From the NCBI GenBank assembly GCA_022496185.1, contig WTXG01000393.1, positions 1 to 26,293 of the forward strand: a stretch of DNA of 26,293 bases, written 5' to 3'. The notes beneath the pieces are model-generated. The model worked only from the letters and a program-made list of their open reading frames with translations. It did no database searches and was not told the DNA's origin. Shown here piece by piece: positions 1 to 9,283 of this stretch; positions within the stretch are counted from its first letter, which is position 1; each line of letters opens with the position of its first letter. The translations under genes and the position numbers were made by a program. Source of the stretch: Multifurca ochricompacta. Taxonomy: Eukaryota; Basidiomycota; Agaricomycetes; Russulales; Russulaceae.

Positions 1-211
1 TCATATTTGGCCACCAGTAATCCTGTTTGGCCAGGGCATATGTGTTGGCAATGCCGGGGTGTCCTGCAGAAGGGAGGTCATGGTGAAAATGGATCACCCC
101 CTCTTAATGTTGTCACCACCAGTGACAATGAGATGATCCCTGTCTTTCCACCAGAGACCATCAATTTTCTTTAGATTATGTGTGTCTGCCCAGGATTGAC
201 AGAGTTGTTGG
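1..211 (-). pseudogene. Element A pol: integrase zinc-binding N-terminus (edge of window)
   Basis: Minus-strand translation gives HHDLPSAGHPG followed by YALAKQDYWWPNM, the HHCC-type zinc-binding region of Ty3/Gypsy integrases, nearly the same as the matching part of element B (about 12800-12960). The integrase catalytic core would lie to the left, outside the window. The reading frame is broken at 211/212 by solo LTR S1 and resumes at 727. Element A is an old, non-functional copy. Confidence 0.85.
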
Positions 212-487
212 TGTTGAACACAGGACGTGTTTGGTGATGCTTCAGGCATCAGGAGATTAGATTAGCTACTTTGTGGACTAGATTAGATATCAGAGTTTTG
301 GACTATTTACCTTATCATTATTACTTTCTTTCTCACATTCTGCAGTAGCTGACTGATGTACCTTAGTAATGATGTACAAGCATGTGATACTTTACTGGCC
401 AATGGCCTTAGTCCCTCTTGTTTATTGTTTGGACTTTGTCTGGCACTTGTGGACTTATTCCCAGTGCACAGACCATCCCTTGAATTG

Positions 488-532
488 TATATAAGGGTGT
501 CTGTTTCATCTCTTACACTTCAGAGTTTCTTC
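488..532 (+). promoter_or_regulatory. S1 TATA box and predicted transcription start
   Basis: TATATAAGG begins at 488. The base 34 downstream (522) begins AGAGTTTCTTC, the position that in the other families begins the self-primer. A perfect 14-bp inverted repeat (512-525 with 536-549, 10-base loop) straddles this point. Confidence 0.6.
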
Positions 533-544
533 TACCTCTGAAGT

Positions 545-614
545 GTAAGTCCCATCTCTTACTTACTATCATACCTTGAGACTAATGCTCTTAATAGTAC
601 TTGTCTTTGTCTAG
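545..614 (+). other. Candidate 70-nt intron within LTR S1
   Basis: GTAAGT at 545, CTAAT branch-like motif at 582-586, pyrimidine-rich tract and CTAG ending at 614. Size and signals match short fungal spliceosomal introns, and the same arrangement is present in S2. It would lie in the 5' untranslated leader. This is a motif-based prediction only. Confidence 0.4.
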
Positions 615-726
615 GTCAGTAGTATAGTATAATAGAGTTTCTTCTACCTCTGAAGTTACTTGTCTTTGTCTAGCTTAACCCGCTAACCACCACAGTCAGT
701 ATGCTGCACATCATGCCTGTTCTACA

Positions 727-1129
727 GTTGGTTCATGTTTTGTGATACCTGTGCCCATAAATCCATATTGTGGAGACTGACTGCTGCCATTCTCACAAAG
801 ACTTCTTCTGGGAGGACAGTGACATTTGTGTTATCATCTTCTCCACCATGTAAGTCTGGCCTTTGAGAGAGGGCATCTGCCTGCACATTGCAGCTTCTGG
901 TGATGTGCTTTAGGATGAAGTCATATTCTTCTAGCTCCAAAACCTCACAAGCTACTCATCAACTGATCTTATGAGGCTCCTTCCAATATAACAGGTTCAA
1001 ATGGTCAGTGTAAATGATGGTTTTGTGTGGGGTTCCTGCCAGGTATGGTTGCCAATGGCATAGGGCTTTTACAATTTCCAGTAATTCTCTATCCCAAATG
1101 TTGTAGTTTTGTTTGGTGGGGGAGAAAGT
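727..1129 (-). pseudogene. Element A pol: RNase H end and linker to integrase
   Basis: The minus strand encodes LELEEYDFILKHITRSC then NVQADALSQRPD, the end of the Gypsy RNase H domain leading to integrase, and continues as LPEEVFVRMAAVSLHNMD, paralleling element B at 13040-13260. Just upstream (about 945-960), two adjacent TGA codons stand where an Arg-Arg pair would fit, and TGT where Arg CGT would fit: CpG-type decay. Bounded by solo LTRs S1 and S2. Confidence 0.85.
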
Positions 1130-1386
1130 TGTTGACACGGTATGTGTCTTGAGGTGCTTCAGGCATCTAGGTTAGGGTCTAAACTGTGCAAGATTAGATT
1201 AGATACAGATCCGGAGTTTCGGACTTTTTACCATATCATTATTACCTTCTTTCTCGCGATGCACAGCAGCTGACTGATGTACCTTAGTAATCCTGTGTAG
1301 CATGTGATATCTCACTGGCCAATGGCCTTAGTCCCTCAGTAGTACATTCTAGTACTTTCATTGCGCACAGACCATCCCTTGAGTAA

Positions 1387-1431
1387 TATATAAGGGTGTC
1401 TGTTTCGTCTCTTACACTTCAGAGTTTCCTT
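1387..1431 (+). promoter_or_regulatory. S2 TATA box and predicted transcription start
   Basis: TATATAAGG at 1387; 34 bases on, AGAGTTTCCTT starts at 1421. The 14-bp palindrome around the start is kept as in S1. Confidence 0.6.
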
Positions 1432-1443
1432 CACCTCTGAAGT

Positions 1444-1515
1444 GTAAGTCCTTCCTACTCTACTTACTACCTTACCTTTAACTAACCGTCTCTTGTAGAT
1501 AACTTGTTCCTCTAG
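1444..1515 (+). other. Candidate 72-nt intron within LTR S2
   Basis: GTAAGT at 1444, CTAAC at 1482-1486 and CTCTAG ending at 1515, matching the S1 candidate in position. A nearer TTGTAG ends at 1498. Prediction only. Confidence 0.4.
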
Positions 1516-1626
1516 GTGTGTAGTATAGTGTAATAGAGTTTCCTTCACCTCTGAAGTATAACTTGTTCCTCTAGCCTAACATGCTAACAACAGTCAGTAT
1601 CACTGCACGCACATGCCTGTTTATCA

Positions 1627-2867
1627 AAAGTTTCAGAATAGAAGGCAACTGGATGGAGTAGCCCAGTTGCATCTTGCTGATTCAGTACTGCTCCATTAGC
1701 AAAGTGGGATGCATTGACCTCAAGTTCAAATGGTTTTTCCAAATTTGGTTGTAGGAGAACTGGTTCTGAGCTGACAATGTCTTGGATTTGTTCAAATGCT
1801 CACTGCTGATCTTTTCCCCAATGCCAGGGTGTATCCTTCTTCAACAACCCATTGAGTGGTTGTGCTATTCCAGAGAACCCTTGTACAAAGCATCAATAAA
1901 AATTGCAGAATCCTATGAAGGATCACACATCTTTGATGCATGTGGGTATGGGCCACTCCTGAATTCCTTGTACTTTTATGGGGTCCATTCATATGCAGCC
2001 TCCCTTGAGGATAACTCCTAAATATTCGACACTCTGCTGCTCAAATGAGCATTTGGCTGGTTTGAGATACAAGTTGTGTTCATGTAGGATGTCCAAAACC
2101 TGATGTACTCATTCTTGGTGGTGAGCCAAGTTGTTTGTAGTTGCTACCAATATATTGTCCATGTATACCACCACTTTGCTGGTAAGAATGAGATCACAGA
2201 AGATGTGATTCATCATAGACTGGAAGGTGGCTGGCAAGTTCATAAGGCTGAAGAACATGACGTTTGGTTTGAACAAGCCTTGGTTAGTTTTGAAGGCCAC
2301 TTTGCATTGGTCTCCCTCCTTGATTCTGATGTTGTTATAGCCCCAGCAGACATCCATTTTTGAGAAGAGGGACTTATCCCACATGGTATCAATGAGTTCT
2401 GAGATGAGGGGTAGTGGATAGGCATTCTTCATGGTGTACTCATTTATCTGTCAGTAATCCTGGACAGGTCAGAGTTTACCATCCTTTTTCTTGATAAAGA
2501 AGAAGGGTGATGCATATTGTGACTTGGATGGACAAATGTAGCCTTTTGCCAGATGTTCTTTGAGGAATGCCATTAATGCTACTTGTTCCAATTGTGATAA
2601 TGGGTAGATTTTACAGTCTATTGCCAGTGGTGCATTAGGTACCAAGTTGATAGCATGGTCCCAGGGTCATGAGGGTGGAAAGTGCTGTGACTCCTCCTCC
2701 AAGAACACCTTCCAGTGCTGGTGATAGACCTCTGGCACCACCATCTCAAAGGTTCCTTTGATGGATCCTTGTACTGCCTTTTGGGCCAGTTCTGATGCTA
2801 TAGTAACATAGCAATAACCAGGGTCTTCTGACTCATTGTCCATTTCCATGCCCCTTAGCACTGAGTG
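1627..2867 (-). pseudogene. Element A pol: reverse transcriptase and RNase H
   Basis: Reading right to left, the minus strand gives the linker before [14 protein letters not shown], then [59 protein letters not shown] and [11 protein letters not shown]. These are the Gypsy RT fingers and palm in order. The catalytic YMDD reads YMDN, so the second catalytic aspartate is lost. RNase H follows (FELEVNASHFANGAVL) and is cut by S2 at 1627. Several TGA stops interrupt it. Non-functional. Confidence 0.9.
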
Positions 2868-3344
2868 TCAGGTGGTATAGTTGTATCCAAGAGAGGTAAT
2901 TACGACTGGATAGAACTCCTTGTCCATAGTGGCATCTGCCCAATTTATTTTTGGTTCAAAAGCTGCCAACCATGGGTACCTGAGGATAGGATCTTTGTCT
3001 CCCAGGTTGGTGACAAGGAAACAGATAACCCTCATTACTTCCCCCACTTGGATGTTAAGGTCAGTGTAATGTGTAATTTTTCCAGCATGGTTGGCTGTTC
3101 CATCAATATTCCAGATATTCTTTTCCTGGGGAAGTGCCAGCATCCCTAAGCCCATGGTTTTTATCAGTTGTGGGCTGATAAAGTTATCAGTGGCTCCTGA
3201 GTCCACCAATATATCACAATCAGCCATTTTGTATGTGGTTTCAAAATGTACTGGTATTTTCAGAGATTTGAATTGACTAGTATACACAGATGTCACATGT
3301 AATGCTTGTGCCCAGGCTGACAGGGTAGAGCCAATCAAAAATCC
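2868..3344 (-). pseudogene. Element A pol: aspartic protease
   Basis: A retroviral-type aspartic protease encoded in the -1 frame relative to gag. It begins GFLIGSTLSAWAQALHVTSV and contains ILVDSGATDNFI, the active-site DSGA, and ends near the DKDPILRYPWL segment. About 156 codons are open. In such elements the protease releases gag and pol products during particle maturation. It joins RT through a poorly conserved linker. Confidence 0.88.
3335..3344 (-). other. Element A gag stop and candidate -1 frameshift site GGATTTTTGA
   Basis: The gag frame reads AAG GAT TTT TGA (ending KKDF), and the pol frame reads GGA TTT TTG ATT, one base back. The same arrangement is present in elements B and E. 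A UUU codon directly before the stop can re-pair perfectly after a one-base slip. Confidence 0.6.
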
Positions 3345-4858
3345 TTCTTTGCAAAAGCTTTTTTGACCAAGATGGTGCGCACTTCTTCACTTTCTTTCAT
3401 CATATTTGCCCATACATCTTGGGCTCTTTCTTCTTTAGTGTGTTTGTCTGTTGTGGGTGGGTTGCTAACAGGGGCCATGGGAGCTGTAGTAGCTTCAGTG
3501 GCTCAAGCCCCCTTCTTTGGGCAATCTCAGGACATATGCCCCTGTGCTTTGCAGTGGAAACACCACCCTTCCTTCATCAATGTCTGCCATTTGTCCTCTG
3601 TAAGGGTGGCCCTGGCTTGGGTCCTATCCACTGAGGTATCCATGGCATTTGGGTCCCTTTGCAGGGTATGTGTGGGTTTAACTCCAAATGCTGCCTTCCA
3701 TTGATCTCTTGTTTTCCCCTTTTTTGTGTCAACTCCAAAATGTGTTTGGAAGTCAAGGTAGTCCTGCTGCTGTCAGTGTGCAGCATCCACCCAGGCATCC
3801 CATGTACTGGGGTGATGAAACTGAATGATGTTCTTCACCAGCAGGTTGGGGAGGCCCTGGGAGAAGAGGTCCAAAGTGGCCTCTTCATCAGTATCATACC
3901 CAGCTCTATTGGCTAGGCTTCAGAACTTGGCGACATATGCATCCAAGTCCCCTTTTTCCATCCTTAACAACTTCAGTTCTCAGGCAGCCTTCTGTTTAGC
4001 CTGACCATTGGTAAATGCATCCTTGAACCTCTGAGCCACAGTCTCCCATAACATAGGGCTTGTCATACACTGTCCTGCCCCTACTTGATCATTGAGCCAT
4101 TCTAGTTGCTCCATGGTCCAGTCATCCACAGCCTCTCCCCTAATGAGTGAGAGGAAGAGGTTTGCTTGCTGAAAGGGGTTGATGATCTGAGGGACATCGT
4201 GATTGAAGTTCTGGAAGGTTGTGAATTCCAGAATAAATTTCTTGCTCTGGGAGCAGTTGCCAGTGAACATCTGGGGCAACACTCCAGAGAGTTGTCCTGA
4301 GGGAGGTGGGATGTTTGGGGGTGCTACTACTGCTGGAGGCAGTGGGGGGGGAGGGTTCGGTTGTGGGTCTGGGAGTTGTGCAGTGATGGTGGACATGGTG
4401 TTGTGAACGGGGATAACTGTGTCGGTAGACTGTATGGAAATCTAGGGAGTTACTAATGCAGGAGCTCTGATCATAGTATTCTCTGGTGCAACCTGGGTAG
4501 TCAGGGCTAATATAGGTGCATCTTCACTGTGTTCTTCTATATATTCTTCTGGTTCAGAGTCTGTGATAATGGCCAGGGGGTTTTCCCTCCATGGTCCTAA
4601 TCCAAAGTCTGGTGGGGCTAGTCCTGTAGTGACCCAGGAGTGTTGACTTTCCAAGTATTGGATGCAATACCAAACTCTCTTTTCATCGTCATATTCTACC
4701 AGTTGGTATCTTCCATTGTGATAGACATAGTATCCAAACTCGGACTCAAAATCCTTCCAGACGGCAGAGCCAAGTGTCTGTTGTGAAAGATTATTCTCAT
4801 CTCTTTGTTCGATGAGCTCTTCTTTGAACAGGGTCTGACTGCAACTAGTGGAAGCCAT
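3335..4858 (-). pseudogene. Element A gag (N-terminal domain, capsid, zinc knuckle)
   Basis: Begins with ATG at 4858 (MASTSCSQTLFKEE), 7 bases after the PBS. The N-terminal domain has WKDFESEFGYYVYHN; the capsid region has FTGNCSQSKKFILEF and MEQLEWLNDQV; the zinc knuckle CFHCKAQGHMS-stop-DC lies about 3520-3565, with a TGA at 3527-3529 where element B has Arg. It is collinear with element B gag (17275-18804) but clearly diverged. Frameshifts and stops break it. Gag would form the particle and bind the RNA genome. Confidence 0.88.
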
Positions 4859-4864
4859 GATGAG

Positions 4865-4875
4865 AGACTCAACTT
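4865..4875 (-). other. Element A primer-binding site
   Basis: Minus-strand AAGTTGAGTCT, separated from the LTR end by TT. It is complementary, with one G:U wobble, to AGACTTAACTT at 5110-5100 in the same LTR, which starts 34 bases after the TATA box. This matches a self-primed element; no usual tRNA 3' end (TGG start) is apparent. Confidence 0.75.
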
Positions 4876-4877
4876 AA

Positions 4878-5219
4878 TGTTACATCCAGTGTGGGACACT
4901 CTGCACAACTTGTGCAACAGCTCTACTTTGAGGTTCAAGGTGTCTGCCATCAATAGGCATACAGAGGAAATGGGGAAGAGTTACTGACAAGGGGAGCTGT
5001 TCCTGATGTTGATAGTAAGTGGAAAGTGCCAGAAGCACTGAGATGACTAAAGCAAGTTCAAGGGACACTGTCCAGAAGACAAACACCAATGTATTGAATA
5101 AGTTAAGTCTGAGGTCTACAGTGTAGCTACAGCAGACTTATATATGTAATTGTATGGGCATCTATAAGATAAGGAATATGGAGTCAAGTGGGTCTGAATA
5201 TACAGAAGCAGATGGCATA
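4878..5219 (-). mobile_element. Element A 5' LTR, partial
   Basis: Directly follows the PBS; in element orientation it ends GGATGTAACA. It holds a TATA box and start region about 267 bp from its end, the same spacing as in element B. The outer part is interrupted at 5219/5220 by the minus-oriented E-type LTR, and I could not locate its remainder or a target duplication. Confidence 0.7.
5100..5144 (-). promoter_or_regulatory. Element A TATA box and self-primer
   Basis: TATATAAGT runs from 5144 down; AGACTTAACTT spans 5110-5100, exactly 34 bases downstream. AAGTCTG next to the TATA box and CAGACTT at the start form an inverted repeat. Confidence 0.65.
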
Positions 5220-5553
5220 TGTTACAACTCACTGTTGACTGCCTGGACAGTGGGTTGTATGCAAAGGGGAATGATTTGGAAGTGGGCAAAGATGAGAGTG
5301 AGGGCGAAAGTGCAGAGAGACGAAGCAAACAGCTCAAAGGCAAGGGGTGAGAAGCCTTCCACAAGGTGGGGCTAATCTCCTAGGTAATCAGGAACCAGAT
5401 CACAAGTGGACAGTCTGGAGCTGTCCATTCTATTCCAAAAGGGTTTATATACATAATTACAACCAGGACTTTGGTCTGTGCACCACTTTAGGGGAGGTTA
5501 ATTTCACTCTAACTCCCCACTATCCACCAATGAGAATAGCCTAGTGAATAGCA
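5220..5553 (-). mobile_element. E-family LTR copy in inverse orientation
   Basis: Reverse complement of the element E 5' LTR (5906-6247), high similarity by eye from TGTTACAACTCACTG at 5220 to about 5540. It has TATATAAAC (5451 down) and CAGACTGTCCA at 5417-5407. The end at 5553 is set by a TG..CA rule and is less certain. The 5 bases before 5220 (gcata) are not repeated after it, so it may be truncated or rearranged rather than a clean solo LTR. Confidence 0.75.
5407..5451 (-). promoter_or_regulatory. TATA box and self-primer of inverse E-type LTR
   Basis: TATATAAAC from 5451 and CAGACTGTCCA starting 34 bases downstream, identical to the 11-mer in the E 5' LTR. Confidence 0.6.
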
Positions 5554-5905
5554 GGGGTAACCCCTGGGTATCTTCATTGGTACCCATATCCATACCCATA
5601 CCCATCACTATGGGTATGGGTAACCCACAGGTTACCCATGGGTCACCTGTGGGTTGCCTGTGTTAAACGCATGCTGTCATGAACTGACACCCTAGTCACC
5701 TCCTGATCCCCAGAAGCCTCTGGACGCTCCCAGAGACTCTGCAGAACCCTCAGAAACAAAGATAACCCTAGATTAAGACCAGAGAAGGGCCAGTCCGGAC
5801 CAGGGCTGGACTCCTGCCAAATTGAGGATCTGTGGGAAGAGTACTAACAAAACCCCACAATGCCTAAACAACTAATCACAAACTGTGGACTGCGGACTGC
5901 AGGTT
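5554..5905. other. Non-coding spacer between inverted LTRs, with hairpin
   Basis: No coding signal seen. It begins with a 15-base palindrome (caggggtaacccctg) and a tract rich in acccat/atgggt. A perfect 13-bp stem with a 4-base loop spans 5593-5622 (atacccat arms around cact). The remainder (5690-5905) shows no feature I can name. Part may be the missing outer end of the element A LTR. Confidence 0.5.
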
Positions 5906-6247
5906 TGTAAGACCACAAGTGGGGATATTCTCATTGGTGAATCAGAGGGGAGTTAGAGCACAGTTAACCTCCCCTAAAGTAGTGCACAGACCAAGTTCCC
6001 AGTTGTAATTACATATATAAACCCTTTGGGAATAGAATGGACAGCTCCAGACTGTCCACTTGTGATCTGGTTCCTGATTACCTAGGAGATTAGCCCCACC
6101 TTGTGGAAGGCTTCTCACCCCTTGTCCTTGAGCTGTTTGCTTCGTCCCTCTGCACTTTCACCTTCACTCTCATCCTCTTGCCCACTTCCAAATCCTTTTC
6201 CTTCGCATACAACCCACTGTCCAGGCAGTCGACAGTGAGTTGTAACA
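5906..6247 (+). mobile_element. Element E 5' LTR
   Basis: Ends GAGTTGTAACA at 6247 directly before TT and the PBS. It has TATATAAAC at 6014. The start at 5906 (TGTAAG) is inferred from where similarity to the inverse copy fades, and is uncertain. The 3' LTR of E is not in the window because F and D interrupt the element. Confidence 0.75.
6014..6058 (+). promoter_or_regulatory. Element E TATA box and self-primer
   Basis: TATATAAAC at 6014; CAGACTGTCCA begins at 6048, 34 bases on, and pairs with the PBS at 10 of 11 positions. TGGACAG and CTGTCCA form a 7-bp inverted repeat across the predicted start. Confidence 0.7.
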
Positions 6248-6249
6248 TT

Positions 6250-6260
6250 TGGACAGTCTC
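6250..6260 (+). other. Element E primer-binding site
   Basis: TGGACAGTCTC, two bases (TT) after the LTR. Ten contiguous bases are complementary to AGACTGTCCA at 6049-6058 in the LTR. Confidence 0.75.
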
Positions 6261-6293
6261 TTTTACAGCAGACAGTGACTGACAAGTGCCCTA

Positions 6294-9169
6294 GTGTCCC
6301 AATACAGCTCCCCCACATCTTCCACTTCAGATCAAGCAGCCTCCCCCCCCTACGAGCTTACCCCCCCCCATGAAATCCTCAACTTTGCTGCCCTAGTAGA
6401 GGCAGCTGCCACAGTGTCTCCAGCTCCCCCTTCATCGGTCTTGCCCCTCTTGAGCTCCCAGAGCTTCTCCCTCTCTCAGTGCCCTCCCCCACCCTCCAGC
6501 TGCCCCCCCTTGTCCCCCCAGGCCTCTTGAATGCATCCAATACCTTTGGCACCCCCCCTCCTCGCTATATTCATCTCCCAACTCCTGCCCCACCCCCTCC
6601 CACTGCTGCAAATGCCCTCTCCCCTCACCACCCTGGCCTCATCCATCGGACACCTCCTCCTTCTCTTGTTAATCATCCTCTTTGCATCAACCATCCAACC
6701 AACCCTCACCAGTTTCTTATTTACTATTTGCTCGATGGTCAGCAAGAGTCTTGGGTGCCTGCTCAGTTTTCCAGAGAACCCAGCTTCTTTGAACAGTTCC
6801 CCTGATTTGTGGACGTGCTTGGTAATCTCCCTCATTATCTTCCTGGTGTGGTCATTCCTCTCTGCTTTCCTCACTTCCATAACATTCCTATTTGCCCTCG
6901 CATTGATCAATTTCTTCATTCCCCTCATTACCCTCCCTCCCACTTTGTAAACCTCAATCTTTGTGCCAAAGTAGGTTATTTGGCCCCAACCCTTGCACCT
7001 TTCAATGGGGCCTTTTGGTCTATTCCTGGAATGCTTCCATTGCCCATTTGAATCACACCCTTTCCCCAGAACTGCAAGACATCTTTAGTGGGGCAAGAGC
7101 ATTACTCCAAGGCTTTGACCTTCTAGATGGATGCTTCATCAGCCTCTTCGGTACCCTAAGTTTCACTGATCTAGGTGTTGTGGTGGAAGATAGATACTTT
7201 ACAGTTTGAGATGCACTCAGAGACCACCCAGAACTTATCCCCCTCACCCAACCAGTACGCTTACCTACCAACCCTCTCCCCCTCCTCCCCATTCAGCCTG
7301 CAGATGGGTACTCCTGCTTTGAAGACATAGACTTCAATAGTAACCTCTAAACAGTACATTGTGCACCTAGCTGTAGAGGTCCTTAGTAAATAAACAAGCC
7401 CTTGGTCTGGGAAAATAGTGTCCTTCCCCACAGAAAGAGAAGAGCATCTCCAACACGTCCAAAGACAATTCAACCACCTCTTCCAGCTCCACAGAGAAGC
7501 ACAGCTTGCCCTCCTCTACCCAGAACCACTTATCAGCACCCTCCATGATGATGGACAAGCAGAAGGCTGGTGTGATGTAGATACCATCTATCTTCCTCTT
7601 TGACTTCTCCTCCCCTTTGGATGAGTCCTCTCCCAAACCCAGTACAACCAGTTCCTGTCTGGACCCTGTCAGGTCATTCCTTGAGATTCCCAGCACCAAC
7701 TTCTCTATTGGCACCTTGCTCAACTCACCCATTCCACAGGGGACCCCCTTGAAACACTCTTAGTCTGTGTCAACAACGAATACCTTTGGAAAGAACACAT
7801 TCCCCCTTGCATCCCAGAACTTGAAACACTCTTGCTCAGAGGAGAACACCTCTACTACCTTTCCACCTTTTGTCTAGACCATACAAGAATCAACCTTACC
7901 TTTGATGAAGTCCGCCTTCACTCTGCTCCCTCCCCTTCTGGCTGGCGTCTTGTAGAAACAGAAGGAATACAAATTGAATACCTGTGGACAGCTGATTACT
8001 GGGAGACCACCTCATGCAACCACTGCCCCTTCCTTGTTAACCCTCCCATCTTCACAGACCCCCCTTACCTTCCCACCTATGCCAAACTCTCCCCCTCCCC
8101 AGAACCAGAAGAGCTCACCTTCCCTACCCTTTCCCTCACAGCAGTCACCCAAGAGGAAGAACGCCTCACCCAGACCCAGACAGTCTTAATTGGTAACACC
8201 ACCACTTGGTCTGACCTTGAAACCCCCACAGAAAACACCTCTGACTTTGAAGAAAGTTCTCCTGTATCCAGATGACTCTGCCTCTGTGACATTGACCTCT
8301 GTACCTGTAATTTCTGTCCAGACACTCCCCCTACCCCCCCAGGCATAGTATTGTGGAGGCCCTCAGCCTTTGATACATACTTACCATTGCATTACTCAAT
8401 CTAAGTAGGGAAAAGAAATAAAAGACTCCTTTGCATTGTGGCTAGTATTACTGACTGGGCTATCAACCTGGTGTCCCAACACAGAAGAAGTCAGTCCAAC
8501 TCCCCCCAAGACAGAAGAAGAAACCCTAGAAGACGTAGCAGTAATGACACCCCTGCCACACCTGCCCCCCACCACACCTCCAGAAGACAAAGAGCACAAA
8601 CCCATCCCAGCCCCAGTGCACCCCCACCAGAGCAATCACTTCCCCCTGTCCCAGAGCCCTTCCTTGCCCACCTAAACTACTCCCCCATCCCACCAACATC
8701 TACCCAACTTGCCTCAATGTCAACACCCTTCCTGAACCTCCCAGTTGTAGAATCTGATCAGTCCCGGTCTCAATCTCCATCCATTGTCCACCTAGTCAAC
8801 CATGTTTACCCTGTCACAGATATCTATGTCTCTGGAACATTACCCACTCGAAACCCCAGTGAACTATGAGAATTCCACCTTCATTGCTCTGCCCAACTTG
8901 CAACTCAAAGAGCCAATCACCTTGACATCTATCATCCCTTGAGTGAAGCTAATCGTATCACCACAGACCCCCTGTACTTTGAGAACCTCCTTTGGCAGCT
9001 TCACATTGTCATCTCTGCCCCAGGAATAGTTGAGGAGTATTACTGGATCCACAGAAACATCCACAACTATCACCTAGACCATGCCATCCTTTGCCCAGCC
9101 TATCAAGTCTACTACACCTGGAATGCCCAAGGGTGGACCACATACCGCCTTAGCACCTGCTCTGAATGA
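6294..9169 (+). pseudogene. Element E extra ORF upstream of gag, unrecognised (decayed)
   Basis: Coding-like sequence starting 34 bases after the PBS and ending at TGA 9167-9169, which overlaps the gag ATG at 9166. About 950 codons in three main pieces: 6294-6470 (starts GTG, SQYSSPTSSTSDQ), then a shifted frame to about 7050 (LLDGQQESWVPAQF, FVDVLGNLPHYLPG), a piece at about 7030-7350 (LSPELQDIFSGARALL), and a long one from 7418 to 9169 (FNHLFQLHREAQLALLYPEP, GWRLVETEGIQIEYLW, ENLLWQLHIVISAPG, YYTWNAQGWTTYRL). It is rich in Pro/Ser in the N-terminal third and around 8500-8700. Some internal stops are TGA where Arg fits. I recognise no domain. In ordinary Gypsy elements gag comes first, so this is an added or unusually extended reading frame. 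Confidence 0.6.
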
Positions 9170-9283
9170 CCTCAGAACAACCTCTTACTGCTGAAGAATT
9201 AGCTTGGGTCCCCTTTGGCTTTACCCACCCTACCTTTGACTACGATGACCATGCTTTTGTTGCTACCTGGAAAGGAGACAACT
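9166..9283 (+). pseudogene. Element E gag, N-terminal segment
   Basis: ATG at 9166 overlaps the stop of the upstream frame (ATGA). It encodes MTSEQPLTAEELAWVPFG and FDYDDHAFVATWKGDN, then is cut by element B. With B and one copy of caact removed, the frame continues after 19424 as YYTQTLGHDWKRL. The start is inferred from the overlap and from a length that then matches the gags of A and B. Confidence 0.7.

Larger units (their letters stand above)
212..726 (+). mobile_element. Solo LTR S1 (family S) in element A, TSD gttgg
   Basis: A 515-bp LTR that starts TGTTGAACA and ends TGTTCTACA, near-perfect inverted ends of TG..CA type. The 5-bp target duplication gttgg is at 207-211 and 727-731. Removing the LTR and one duplication rejoins element A sequence that is continuous in element B (around 13040). 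No internal region remains, so this is the product of LTR-LTR recombination. Orientation is set by the TATA box at 488 on the plus strand. It is clearly homologous to S2. Confidence 0.93.
1130..1626 (+). mobile_element. Solo LTR S2 (family S) in element A, TSD aaagt
   Basis: A 497-bp LTR starting TGTTGACAC and ending TGTTTATCA, with the 5-bp duplication aaagt at 1125-1129 and 1627-1631. It is homologous to S1 along its whole length, including TATATAAGG, the palindrome around the start site and the intron-like segment. It interrupts the RNase H coding region of element A about 400 bp from S1. Confidence 0.93.

Noticed and set aside
5215..5560. Clean solo LTR with target duplication for the inverse E-type LTR
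   Set aside because: The 5 bases before it (gcata) do not recur at the other end, so I call only an LTR copy of uncertain right boundary.
5551..5700. Possible second hAT-like element starting CAGGGG in the spacer
   Set aside because: The best candidate ends (CAGGGG and TAGGGTGTC) pair poorly and no 8-bp duplication fits; near matches cctagtga/cctagtca leave the wrong ends.
6531..6950. 139-codon hydrophobic frame that looks like a membrane protein
   Set aside because: It overlaps the coherent protein-like frame (LLDGQQESWVPAQF, FVDVLGNLPHYLPG) of the E upstream ORF; hydrophobicity comes from reading a C/T-rich sequence out of frame.
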